Of a stretch of 64,000 bases of DNA, positions 42,925 to 53,100 are shown one piece after another. The notes under the pieces were generated by a model, which searched no databases, was not told the origin of the DNA, and saw nothing but the letters and a program-made list of their open reading frames with translations. The stretch's first letter is position 1. Each line of letters starts with the position of its first letter. The stretch spans positions 150,665 to 214,664 of the forward strand of contig NZ_PUJW01000008.1 of assembly GCF_011189575.1 (NCBI RefSeq), read 5' to 3'. Source of the DNA: Photorhabdus cinerea. Its GTDB lineage: Bacteria > Pseudomonadota > Gammaproteobacteria > Enterobacterales > Enterobacteriaceae. The translations under genes and the position numbers were made by a program.

Positions 42925-45318
42925 ATGGCGATGAAAAAGTTACTCATAGCGTCGCTGCTGTTCGGCAGCGCCACTGCATACGGTGCAAACGGATTCGTAG
43001 TTCAGGATATTCACTTTGAAGGTCTTCAGCGCGTCGCCGTAGGCGCAGCATTATTGAATATGCCAGTTCGCGTAGGTGATACGGTCAGCGATGAAGATAT
43101 TGGTCGTACCATTCATGCGCTATTTGCTACTGGTAACTTTGAAGACGTTCGTGTCCTGCGTGATGGCAATACACTTATTGTTCAGGTAAAAGAGCGGCCG
43201 ACGATTGCCAGCATTACTTTCTCCGGGAATAAATCGGTGAAAGATGACATGCTGAAACAAAACCTTGAAGTATCTCATGTTCGGGTCGGTGAAGCTCTTG
43301 ACCGCACGATGCTGTCCAATATCGAAAAAGGGCTGGAAGATTTCTATTACAGCGTGGGGAAATACAATGCCAGTGTAAAAGCTGTTGTGACACCACTTCC
43401 ACGTAACCGCGTCGATTTAAAATTGGTTTTCGCCGAAGGCATGTCTGCAAAAATTCAGCAGATTAACATCGTTGGTAATAAATCATTTTCTTCTGATGAG
43501 CTATTGAATCGTTTCCAACTTAGGGATAGTGTGCCGTGGTGGAACTTGACCGCTGATCAGAAATATCAGAAACAAAAGCTGGCCGGTGACCTTGAGGCAC
43601 TACGTAGTTTTTATCTTGATCGCGGTTATGCTCGTTTCAACATTGATTCGACTCAGGTCAGTTTGACGCCAGATAAAAAAGGTATTTATGTCACGTTGAA
43701 TATTACTGAGGGTGACCAGTACAAAATATCTGGTATTGACTTGAACGGTAATATGGTGGGTTACCAGTCAGAAATTACTAAACTGGCTACCATTGAGCCT
43801 GGGTCCTTATATAACGGGACCCAGGTAACTAAAATGGAAAGTGAAATCAAAAATCTGCTTGGCCGTTATGGTTATGCTTACCCACGAGTGATGACTCAAC
43901 CTGAAATCAATGACCAAGACAAAACCGTAAAATTGCATGTCAACATTGATGCAGGTAACCGTTTCTATGTCCGTAAAATTCGTTTCTCAGGTAATGACAC
44001 CAGCAAAGACTCTGTTTTGCGTCGTGAAATGCGTCAGATGGAAGGTGCATGGTTGGGGAGTGATCTGGTTGAATTGGGCAAAGAGCGTCTTAACCGTTTG
44101 GGCTATTTCGAAACTGTAGATGTTGAAACTCAACGTATACCGGGCAGTCCTGATCAGGTAGATATTGTTTATAAAGTTAAAGAGCGTAATACGGGTTCCC
44201 TGAACTTTGGTGTTGGTTTTGGTACTGAAAGTGGCGTTAGTTTCCAGATTGGTGCTCAGCAGGATAACTGGTTGGGTACGGGTAACTCCGTTGGGATTAA
44301 TGCTAGCAAGAACGATTATTCAACCTATGCAGAACTCTCTTTCACTGATCCCTATTTCACTGTTAATGGTGTCAGTCTCGGTGGTCGGGTGTTCTACAAT
44401 GATTTTAGAGCTGATGATGCTGACTTGTCCGGTTATACCAATAAAACTTATGGCTTAAATGGTTTTCTTGGCTTCCCGGTGAATGAAAATAACTCTCTGA
44501 ATTTTGGGCTGGGCTATGTTCATAACTCTCTGTCTGATATGCTCCCGCAGGCAGCAATGTGGCGCTATCTGAATTCTATGGGTGAAAAACCAGGTTATGA
44601 AAATAAGGCTGAGTTCAAAGCAGATGACTTTGTTCTGACTATGGGCTGGACATATAATAATCTTGACCGTGGTTTCTTCCCGACCTCCGGTGTGAAATCG
44701 ACTCTGAATGGTAAAGTGACTATCCCTGGTTCGGATAACGAATTTTATAAAGTTACCCTTGATACCTCTGCGTACTACCCGATTAATGATGCTCATACTT
44801 GGGTGATTTTAGGCCGCGGTCGTTTAGGTTATGGTGATGGATTAGGCGGTAAAGAGTTACCGTTCTATGAAAACTTTTATGCCGGTGGCTCCAGTACTGT
44901 TCGTGGTTTCCGTTCCAACAATATCGGTCCTAAAGCGGTTTATATGAAAGGAATCGATGATCCTAAGAAAGACAGTCCATCCCGCGATGCTGTAGGCGGG
45001 AATGCGATGGCAGTGGCTAGCCTTGAGTTAATCACGCCAACGCCATTCCTCGATGGTAAATATTCGAACTCTGTCCGGACTTCATTCTTTATTGATTCAG
45101 GTACGGTTTGGGATACCAACTGGAGTGAGTCTGCGACGATGAAAAACAGGGGTATACCCGATTACAGTAAACCAGGTAATATCCGCGTTTCGACGGGTAT
45201 TGCATTGCAATGGATGTCTCCTTTGGGTCCGTTGGTATTCTCTTATGCTAAGCCGATTAAAGACTACGAAGGTGATAGATCAGAGCAATTCCAATTTAAT
45301 ATTGGCAAAACCTGGTGA
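42925..45318 (+). CDS. bamA: Outer-membrane protein assembly factor BamA
   Basis: Central Omp85 subunit of the Bam complex that inserts beta-barrel proteins. 797 residues (E. coli 810). The signal peptide ends SATAYG. Five POTRA domains (~residues 24-420) precede a 16-strand barrel ending FQFNIGKTW. The VRGFRSN motif of loop 6 is present. Just after it the loop is about 15 residues shorter than in E. coli and has no cysteine pair, the region reading MKGIDDPKKDSPSRDAVGG. This accounts for the shorter length. skp and the lpx genes follow. Confidence 0.97.
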   Translation: MAMKKLLIASLLFGSATAYGANGFVVQDIHFEGLQRVAVGAALLNMPVRVGDTVSDEDIGRTIHALFATGNFEDVRVLRDGNTLIVQVKERPTIASITFSGNKSVKDDMLKQNLEVSHVRVGEALDRTMLSNIEKGLEDFYYSVGKYNASVKAVVTPLPRNRVDLKLVFAEGMSAKIQQINIVGNKSFSSDELLNRFQLRDSVPWWNLTADQKYQKQKLAGDLEALRSFYLDRGYARFNIDSTQVSLTPDKKGIYVTLNITEGDQYKISGIDLNGNMVGYQSEITKLATIEPGSLYNGTQVTKMESEIKNLLGRYGYAYPRVMTQPEINDQDKTVKLHVNIDAGNRFYVRKIRFSGNDTSKDSVLRREMRQMEGAWLGSDLVELGKERLNRLGYFETVDVETQRIPGSPDQVDIVYKVKERNTGSLNFGVGFGTESGVSFQIGAQQDNWLGTGNSVGINASKNDYSTYAELSFTDPYFTVNGVSLGGRVFYNDFRADDADLSGYTNKTYGLNGFLGFPVNENNSLNFGLGYVHNSLSDMLPQAAMWRYLNSMGEKPGYENKAEFKADDFVLTMGWTYNNLDRGFFPTSGVKSTLNGKVTIPGSDNEFYKVTLDTSAYYPINDAHTWVILGRGRLGYGDGLGGKELPFYENFYAGGSSTVRGFRSNNIGPKAVYMKGIDDPKKDSPSRDAVGGNAMAVASLELITPTPFLDGKYSNSVRTSFFIDSGTVWDTNWSESATMKNRGIPDYSKPGNIRVSTGIALQWMSPLGPLVFSYAKPIKDYEGDRSEQFQFNIGKTW

Positions 45319-45428
45319 TAATGCGTTTTTATCTTATTATTGATAAGGCAAGTTCTGGAATTGCTGGTTTCAGGGCATTAGCTAAATCTTCCAAGATGTT
45401 ACAGATAGCGTGGTTTAAGGAGTTTATA

Positions 45429-45926
45429 GTGAAGAAATTGTTGTGTGCAGTGAGCCTTGGTATTGCATTAGCTTTCTCTGTTGGTGCTCAGGCAGCAGAC
45501 AAAATTGCCGTTGTAAATGTCGGTGAGATTTTTCAGCAGTTGCCGGCCCGTGAAGCTGTTGAGAAGCAGTTGGAAAATGAGTTCAAAAGCCGCGCATCTG
45601 AACTGCAACGTATGGAAGCTGACTTGCAGACCAAAATCCAGAAGTTACAACGCGATGGTTCTACTATGAAATCCAGCGAGCGAACTAATCTGGAAAAAGA
45701 CGTTATGGCTAAGCGTGAAGAATTTGGGAAAAAAGCTCAAGCTTTTGAACAAGATAACCGCCGTCGTCATATGGAAGAAAGTAATAAAATTCTGGGCCGC
45801 ATTCAGGACGCAATCAAAGTAGTTGCAGCTAAAGAAGGCTATGACGTCGTAATTAATGCGAATGTGGTTGCTTATTCAGTATCCGGTAAAGATATTACCG
45901 CAGATGTCTTGAAACAGGTTAAATAA
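45429..45926 (+). CDS. skp: Periplasmic chaperone Skp
   Basis: Trimeric jellyfish-shaped chaperone that carries unfolded outer-membrane proteins to BamA. A GTG start at 45429, with AAGGAG upstream, gives 165 residues (E. coli 161, also GTG). The signal peptide ends VGAQAA, leaving DKIAVVNVGEIF. A long charged helical hairpin (~50-130) forms the tentacles; the C-terminus KDITADVLKQVK is conserved. Three bases separate it from lpxD. An upstream in-frame ATG exists but is not the likely start. Confidence 0.96.
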   Translation: MKKLLCAVSLGIALAFSVGAQAADKIAVVNVGEIFQQLPAREAVEKQLENEFKSRASELQRMEADLQTKIQKLQRDGSTMKSSERTNLEKDVMAKREEFGKKAQAFEQDNRRRHMEESNKILGRIQDAIKVVAAKEGYDVVINANVVAYSVSGKDITADVLKQVK

Positions 45927-45929
45927 TAG

Positions 45930-46958
45930 ATGTCTTCAATTCGATTGGCTGATTTAGCTCAGCAGTTGAATGCGCAATTACATGGTGATGGCGATATCGT
46001 CATCACTGGTATTGCTCCAATGTATTCGGCTAATAACGAGCAAATCACTTTTTTGTCTGATAGCCGTTACCGTGAGCGTTTAGGTGAATGCCAGGCGGCG
46101 GCTGTAGTTCTTCATGAGTCAGATCTCCCTTATTGCAATGTTCCTGCACTGGTTGTTACCAATCCTTATCTGGCATATGCCTATATGGCTCAGATTATGG
46201 ATACAACACCGGCTCCTGCACAAGATATTCACCCTTCGGCGGTGATTTCACCTCAAGTAACACTAGGTAAGAATGTTTCTGTTGGGGCTAATGCTGTTAT
46301 CGAATCTGATGTTGTTCTTGGTGACAATGTTGTGATTGGTGCTGGTTGTTTTATTGGTAAAAATACTCATATTGGCGCGGGAAGTCGTCTCTGGGCGAAT
46401 GTCTCTGTTTATCACGATATTGAAATTGGTGAACAGTGTTTGGTTCAGTCAGGGGCAGTTATTGGGTCTGATGGCTTTGGTTATGCAAATGATAGTGGTA
46501 ATTGGGTTAAAATTCCTCAATTAGGTTCAGTTATAATTGGCGACCGAGTTGAGATTGGTGCCTGTACGACTATTGACCGGGGGGCTCTGGATAATACCGT
46601 TATTGGCAATGGTGTCATTATCGATAACCAATGCCAAATTGCTCATAACGTTATCATTGGAGATAACACGGCAGTTGCTGGCGGCGTGATCATGGCTGGT
46701 AGCCTGAAAATTGGTCGTTATTGTATGATTGGTGGTGCTAGTGTCATTAATGGACATATGGAAATCTGTGATAAGGTGACAATCACGGGAATGAGCATGG
46801 TAATGCGCCCAATCACTGAACCTGGTGTATACTCTTCTGGCATTCCGGCACAACCAAATAAAGTTTGGCGTAAGACATCAGCTTTAGTCATGAACATCAA
46901 CGAAATGAATAAGCGTCTTAAGTCAGTGGAGCGTAAGCTGGAAGGCAAAAACGAGTAA
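45930..46958 (+). CDS. lpxD: UDP-3-O-(3-hydroxymyristoyl)glucosamine N-acyltransferase
   Basis: Third step of lipid A synthesis; uses 3-hydroxymyristoyl-ACP. 342 residues (E. coli 341). An N-terminal uridine-binding domain is followed by a left-handed beta-helix of hexapeptides and a C-terminal helix. Catalytic His in NQCQIAHNVIIGDN. Part of skp-lpxD-fabZ-lpxA-lpxB. Confidence 0.96.
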   Translation: MSSIRLADLAQQLNAQLHGDGDIVITGIAPMYSANNEQITFLSDSRYRERLGECQAAAVVLHESDLPYCNVPALVVTNPYLAYAYMAQIMDTTPAPAQDIHPSAVISPQVTLGKNVSVGANAVIESDVVLGDNVVIGAGCFIGKNTHIGAGSRLWANVSVYHDIEIGEQCLVQSGAVIGSDGFGYANDSGNWVKIPQLGSVIIGDRVEIGACTTIDRGALDNTVIGNGVIIDNQCQIAHNVIIGDNTAVAGGVIMAGSLKIGRYCMIGGASVINGHMEICDKVTITGMSMVMRPITEPGVYSSGIPAQPNKVWRKTSALVMNINEMNKRLKSVERKLEGKNE

Positions 46959-47079
46959 TTACACTGTATTTTTTGGTTGTGTTTTATTTTTGCGGCCTGC
47001 CTGGGAACTCTGGATTTGGGGTTTAAGCGGGCCGTGTCGTTAATACCATTAGTCCTTTTTAGACAGGAAGAGTATTTAG

Positions 47080-47532
47080 ATGAGTGAAAATCATACTCTG
47101 CACATTGAAGAAATTTTGGATTTGCTTCCGCATCGTTATCCGTTTTTATTGGTGGATCGCGTTCTTGATTTTGAGGAAGGTAAATCCTTACGTGCAGTCA
47201 AAAACGTATCTTTTAATGAACCCTTCTTTCAGGGGCATTTCCCGGGCAAACCGATTTTCCCAGGCGTTTTGATCCTTGAAGCTATGGCGCAGGCCACTGG
47301 AATTTTGGCATTTAAGAGTGCAGGCAAACTAGGGTCGGATGAACTCTATTACTTTGCTGCTATTGATGGTGCCCGTTTTAAACGTCCGGTAGTGCCAGGG
47401 GATCAAATGATATTAGAAGTAGAGTTTCTTAAAGAACGTCGCGGGGTTGCTCGCTGTAGAGGCGTGGCAAAAGTCGATGGAGAAGTGGTTTGCGAAGCAG
47501 AAATGATGTGTGCTCGCCGTCGTGAGGTCTAA
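47080..47532 (+). CDS. fabZ: (3R)-hydroxyacyl-ACP dehydratase FabZ
   Basis: Dehydrates 3-hydroxyacyl-ACP in fatty acid elongation and competes with LpxA for 3-hydroxymyristoyl-ACP. 150 residues, hot-dog fold. The catalytic His is in QGHFPGKPIFPGV and the Glu in LILEAMAQATG. Four bases upstream of lpxA. Confidence 0.97.
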   Translation: MSENHTLHIEEILDLLPHRYPFLLVDRVLDFEEGKSLRAVKNVSFNEPFFQGHFPGKPIFPGVLILEAMAQATGILAFKSAGKLGSDELYYFAAIDGARFKRPVVPGDQMILEVEFLKERRGVARCRGVAKVDGEVVCEAEMMCARRREV

Positions 47533-47535
47533 TCT

Positions 47536-48324
47536 ATGATTGATGAAACCGCTTATATACATTCCAGCGCTATTGTGGAAGATGGCGCGATAATTGGTGC
47601 CAATGTTCGTATTGGCCCATTTTGTTGCATCGGTTCTCAGGTTGAGATTGGCGAAGGTACAGAGCTGAAATCTCATGTTGTTGTCAATGGAATAACCAAA
47701 ATTGGCCGTGATAACCAGATCTTTCAGTTTGCCTCTGTTGGGGAGATGAATCAGGATCTGAAATATCACGGTGAACCAACCAAGGTTGAAATTGGTGATC
47801 GTAATCGTATCCGCGAAAATGTAACCATCCATCGTGGAACAGTTCAGGGTGGCGGTTTAACGAAAATCGGCAATGATAATTTGCTGATGATTAATGCCCA
47901 TATTGCTCATGACTGCATTGTTGGTGATCGCTGTGTCATTGCTAACAATGGTACTTTGGGTGGTCATGTTATTCTGGGAGATTATGTCATCATCGGTGGT
48001 ATGAGTGCGATTCATCAGTTCTGCCAGATTGGTTCTCATGCCATGGTGGGTGGTTGTTCCGGTGTGGTACAGGATATTCCGCCATATGTTATCGCTCAGG
48101 GTAACCATGCAACACCTTTTGGCATTAATGTCGAAGGTCTGAAGCGCCGTGGTTTTGATAAAGAATCACTACATGCAATCAGAAATGCATATAAGTTGTT
48201 GTATCGTAATGGAAAAACTTTAGAAGAAGCACAGCGGGAAATTGCTGAGTTGGCTGAAGACAATCAGCATGTAAAAATCTTCAGTGATTTTCTGGTAAGT
48301 TCTACCCGCGGTATTATCCGTTAA
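47536..48324 (+). CDS. lpxA: UDP-N-acetylglucosamine acyltransferase LpxA
   Basis: First step of lipid A synthesis, O-acylation of UDP-GlcNAc. 262 residues as in E. coli. Left-handed beta-helix; catalytic His in LLMINAHIAHDCIVGD. The C-terminal helical part (RRGFDKESLHAIRNAY) is intact. Confidence 0.97.
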   Translation: MIDETAYIHSSAIVEDGAIIGANVRIGPFCCIGSQVEIGEGTELKSHVVVNGITKIGRDNQIFQFASVGEMNQDLKYHGEPTKVEIGDRNRIRENVTIHRGTVQGGGLTKIGNDNLLMINAHIAHDCIVGDRCVIANNGTLGGHVILGDYVIIGGMSAIHQFCQIGSHAMVGGCSGVVQDIPPYVIAQGNHATPFGINVEGLKRRGFDKESLHAIRNAYKLLYRNGKTLEEAQREIAELAEDNQHVKIFSDFLVSSTRGIIR

Positions 48325-48328
48325 GTAG

Positions 48329-49513
48329 ATGAAGGATACTCCTTTGGCTACCATTTCTTCTGTTGATAGTCTGCGTCCGCTGACTATTGGATTAATCGCC
48401 GGAGAAACCTCCGGTGATATCCTTGGAGCAGGTTTAATCCGTGCATTAAAAACCAAAGTGCCCAATGCGCGTTTTGTTGGCGTTGCAGGTCCTCTTATGC
48501 AAGCTGAAGGTTGTGAAGCTTGGTATGAGATGGAAGAACTGGCTGTAATGGGGATTGTCGAAGTTCTTGAGCGTTTGCCTCGTTTGCTGAAGATACGTAA
48601 GGATCTGACAACCCGTTTCACTGAGCTGAAACCTGATGTGTTTGTCGGTATTGATGCGCCGGATTTTAATATTACTTTGGAAGGCCGGTTAAAACAGCGG
48701 GGCATCCGTACCATTCATTATGTCAGTCCATCGGTATGGGCCTGGCGCCAGAAACGTGTTTTCAAAATTGGTAAAGCTACAGATATGGTTTTAGCCTTCT
48801 TGCCTTTTGAAAAAGCGTTTTACGATAAATTTAATGTTCCTTGCCGGTTTATTGGACATACAATGGCAGATACTATGCCATTAAAACCAGATAGAGCAGC
48901 AGCACGTGAGCTACTAGGAATCCCACAAGAATCTATTTGCCTGGCTTTGTTGCCGGGGAGCCGCCATTCTGAAGTTGAGATGCTAAGTGCTGATTTTCTT
49001 AAAACTGCTCAGTTATTACGGCAAAAAATCCCAGGTTTGCATGTGCTTGTGCCACTGGTGAATGCTAAACGGCGTGAACAATTTGAGAGAATTAAACAGG
49101 AAACTGCGCCAGATTTGAATGTTCATCTTGTGGATGGCAAAGCGCGGGAAATCATGATTGCAAGTAATGCTGCACTTTTGGCATCTGGAACAGCTGCTTT
49201 GGAATGTATGCTGGCAAAATGCCCAATGGTAGTGGGTTACCGGATGAAGCCATTTACTTTCTGGCTGGCAAAACACCTTGTAAAAACACCTTATGTTTCA
49301 TTACCTAACTTGTTATCTGGTAAAGAGCTGGTCAAAGAATTATTGCAGGAAAAATGTCAGCCACAGAAACTTGCAGATGAATTGTTGCCGTTACTACAAG
49401 GTAGTGAAAAAGTTGAAGCACTGAAACAGACATTTTTACATCTGCACGAAAGCATTCGTTGTAATGCTGATGAGCAAGCTGCACAGGCTGTACTAGAATT
49501 AGCAGGAAAATGA
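48329..49513 (+). CDS. lpxB: Lipid A disaccharide synthase
   Basis: GT-B fold glycosyltransferase of family GT19 that joins UDP-diacyl-GlcN and lipid X. 394 residues (E. coli 382). LIAGETSGDILGAGLIRAL and YVSPSVWAWRQKRVFKI are signatures. The start is uncertain: the ATG at 48329 has no clear ribosome binding site but is close to the lpxA stop, while a TTG at 48344 is preceded by AAGGA. The 3' end overlaps rnhB by four bases. Confidence 0.95.
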   Translation: MKDTPLATISSVDSLRPLTIGLIAGETSGDILGAGLIRALKTKVPNARFVGVAGPLMQAEGCEAWYEMEELAVMGIVEVLERLPRLLKIRKDLTTRFTELKPDVFVGIDAPDFNITLEGRLKQRGIRTIHYVSPSVWAWRQKRVFKIGKATDMVLAFLPFEKAFYDKFNVPCRFIGHTMADTMPLKPDRAAARELLGIPQESICLALLPGSRHSEVEMLSADFLKTAQLLRQKIPGLHVLVPLVNAKRREQFERIKQETAPDLNVHLVDGKAREIMIASNAALLASGTAALECMLAKCPMVVGYRMKPFTFWLAKHLVKTPYVSLPNLLSGKELVKELLQEKCQPQKLADELLPLLQGSEKVEALKQTFLHLHESIRCNADEQAAQAVLELAGK

Positions 49514-50100
49514 TGGAATTTATATACCCTCCGGCGAATCTGATTGCCGGAGTTGATGAAGTTGGCCGAGGCCCATTAGTCGGTGCGGTTGTGACTGCGG
49601 CTGTTATTTTAGATCCATTTCGCCCGATTGCTGGGTTAGCTGATTCTAAAAAACTCAGTGAAAAACGCCGTGAAGAGTTGTATCTGGAAATCATAGAAAA
49701 AGCGTTGAGCTGGAGCTTGGGGCGTGCAGAGCCGGAAGAAATTGATCAATTAAATATCTTGCATGCAACCATGCTTGCAATGCAAAGAGCTGTGGCTGGC
49801 TTGTCTATTTCTCCTGAATATGTGCTGATTGATGGTAATCGTTGCCCTAAATTACCAATGCCTGCACAAGCGGTTATAAAAGGAGATGGATTGGTTGCTG
49901 AAATTAGTGCAGCTTCTATTGTTGCGAAAGTGACTAGGGATCGGGAAATGGTTGAACTCGATCGATTGTTTCCTGAATATGGGTTTGCTAAGCACAAAGG
50001 TTATCCAACCGCTTTTCATTTAGAAAAGTTGGCTCTGCTGGGAGCGACAAAACATCACCGTAAAAGTTTTGCACCGGTTAAAAGAGCAATTGGTCTTTAA
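49510..50100 (+). CDS. rnhB: Ribonuclease HII
   Basis: Removes ribonucleotides and RNA from RNA-DNA hybrids. 196 residues (E. coli 198). DEDD metal site: GVDEVGRGPLVG (Asp, Glu), VLIDGNRCPK (Asp) and the later Asp in AKVTRDREM. Two adjacent ATG codons overlap the lpxB stop; AGGAAA precedes them. Confidence 0.96.
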   Translation: MMEFIYPPANLIAGVDEVGRGPLVGAVVTAAVILDPFRPIAGLADSKKLSEKRREELYLEIIEKALSWSLGRAEPEEIDQLNILHATMLAMQRAVAGLSISPEYVLIDGNRCPKLPMPAQAVIKGDGLVAEISAASIVAKVTRDREMVELDRLFPEYGFAKHKGYPTAFHLEKLALLGATKHHRKSFAPVKRAIGL

Positions 50101-50175
50101 GTAAGCTTGTTAACTGGATACAGTTATTCTTCAAATTGATGTAAAGCACAATCACTTAATCATCTGGACAAACAC

Positions 50176-53100
50176 ATGGCTGACCCCCGTTTTGTACACT
50201 TACGTGTCCATAGCGACTATTCAATGATTGATGGCTTAGCTAAAACTGGCCCTTTAGTTAAAAAAGTTGCTCAGTTAGGCATGCCGACTTTTGCGATCAC
50301 TGATTTTACTAACCTATGTGGGCTGGTGAGATTTTATGGTAGTGCTCATGGGGCTGGGATAAAACCGATTATTGGTGCTGATTTTTATATGGAAAGTGAG
50401 CTGCTCGGGGATGAATATGCTTACTTAACCATTCTTGCCCGTAATAATACTGGTTATCATAATCTGACTTTACTGATATCAGAGGCTTATCAGCAGGGAT
50501 ATGGTGCTGCTGGTCCAACAATTAAACAGGAATGGCTGATAAACCGTAAAGAAGGGCTGATCCTGCTCTCTGGTGGCCGTATGGGGGATGTGGGCAAATT
50601 CCTGTTACGTGGTAATCGGGTCATGGTGGACCAATGCCTTGAGTTTTATCAGGAGCATTTCCCTGACTGCTATTATCTAGAACTGATCCGTACTGGTCGT
50701 GCAGATGAAGAAAATTATCTTCATGCAGCGGTTGCATTGGCAACAGAAAAGAGTCTACCTGTTGTTGCGACTAATGATGTTTGCTTCATCGATAAAGAAG
50801 ATTTCGATGCGCATGAAATCCGTGTAGCGATTCATGATGGTTATACATTAGCTGATCCCAAACGCCCAAGAAATTACAGTCCTCAGCAATATTTGCGTAG
50901 TGAACATGAAATGTGTGAGCTATTCTCTGATATTCCTGAGGCGCTGGAAAATAGTGTAGAAATTGCTAAACGTTGTAATGTCACTATCCGTCTTGGTGAA
51001 TATTTCCTGCCACAATTTCCGACAGGAGAAATGAGCACTGAAGATTATCTGGTCGAGAAATCTAAACAAGGGTTGGAAGAGCGCTTGGAATTTCTCTATC
51101 CAGAGCCTGAAGTACGGGCAGAAAAACGCCCTGAATATGATGAGCGACTTGATGTTGAGCTTCGGGTTATCAACCAGATGGGATTCCCTGGCTACTTCCT
51201 GATCGTGATGGAATTTATTCAGTGGTCAAAAGACAATGGTGTTCCTGTTGGTCCAGGGCGTGGTTCCGGTGCGGGCTCTTTAGTGGCTTATGCCCTGAAA
51301 ATAACCGATCTCGATCCTTTGGAGTTTGACCTGCTGTTTGAACGGTTCCTTAACCCCGAACGTGTTTCCATGCCTGATTTTGACGTCGATTTCTGCATGG
51401 AAAAACGTGATCTGGTGATTGATCATGTGGCTGATATATATGGTCGTGATGCTGTATCCCAGATCATCACATTTGGTACGATGGCTGCGAAAGCCGTAAT
51501 TCGTGATGTTGGTCGTGTGCTGGGGCATCCATATGGGTTTGTTGACAGAATTTCTAAATTAATACCGCTTGATCCGGGAATGACCCTGGAAAAAGCATTT
51601 ATCGCAGAGCCACAACTTCCCGAATTCTATGAATCGGATGAAGAAGTTAAAGCGCTGATAGATATGGCGCGTAAATTGGAAGGTGTCACCCGTAACGCAG
51701 GGAAACACGCGGGTGGGGTAGTTATTGCCCCAACTAAGATCACTGATTTCTCTCCTCTCTACTGCGATCCGGAAGGTTTGAATCCGGTTACTCAGTTTGA
51801 TAAAAATGATGTGGAATATGCTGGGTTGGTGAAATTCGACTTCCTCGGATTGAGGACGCTGACTATCATCAACTGGGCGTTAGAGATGATCAACGCAGGC
51901 AGAGCGAAGAAAGGTCTGGAGCTGATTGATATCACTGCGATTCCACTAAATGACACCAAAAGTTTCGATATGCTGCAACGGGCTGAAACAACAGCGGTAT
52001 TCCAGCTTGAATCTCGTGGTATGAAGGATCTTATCAAACGTCTGCGCCCCGACTGTTTCGAAGATATGATTGCGCTTGTGGCACTGTTTCGTCCAGGTCC
52101 TTTGCAATCAGGCATGGTTGATAACTTCATTGATCGCAAACATGGCCGGGAAGAGATCTCATACCCAGATATACAGTGGCAGCACGAATCTTTACAGCCT
52201 GTATTGGAGCCAACTTACGGCATAATCCTTTATCAGGAACAAGTGATGCAAATTGCTCAGGTGCTGGCGGGATATACTCTCGGTGGTGCAGATATGCTCC
52301 GTCGGGCAATGGGCAAGAAGAAGCCGGAGGAGATGGCTAAGCAGCGTTCCGTATTTGAGGAAGGAGCTAAAAAACTCGGTATTGATGGCGAGTTGGCAAT
52401 GAAAATCTTTGATTTGGTAGAGAAGTTTGCCGGTTATGGATTTAATAAATCTCACTCTGCTGCGTATGCACTGGTTTCTTATCAGACTTTATGGCTGAAA
52501 GCACATTATCCGGCTGAATTTATGGCTGCGGTAATGACTGCTGATATGGATAATACAGAAAAAGTCGTTGGATTGATTGATGAATGCTGGCGTATGGGGC
52601 TGAAAATTTTACCACCCGATATTAACAGCGGCCTGTATCATTTCCACGTTAATGATGACGGGGAGATCGTATATGGTATCGGTGCGATTAAAGGGGTAGG
52701 TGAAGGCCCGATTGAAGCGATCATCGAAGCCAGAAAGAAAGACGGTTATTTTAGAGAACTGTTTGATTTATGTGCTCGTGTTGATACCAAGAAATTAAAT
52801 CGCCGGGTGATGGAAAAACTGATCATGTCAGGGGCATTTGATCGCCTGGGGCCGCACCGCGCAGCTTTGATGTCTTCTTTGGAAGATGCCTTGAAGGCGG
52901 CAGATCAACATGCCAAAGCAGAGGCCATTGGTCAGACTGATATGTTTGGCGTGTTGGCAGAAGCGCCAGAAGAAGTTGAACGCTCTTATGCCAATGTTTC
53001 CCAATGGACAGAACAGGTAGTTCTTGATGGTGAACGAGAAACGCTGGGGCTCTATTTAACTGGGCACCCGATCACCCGTTATTTAAAAGAAATTGAGCGC

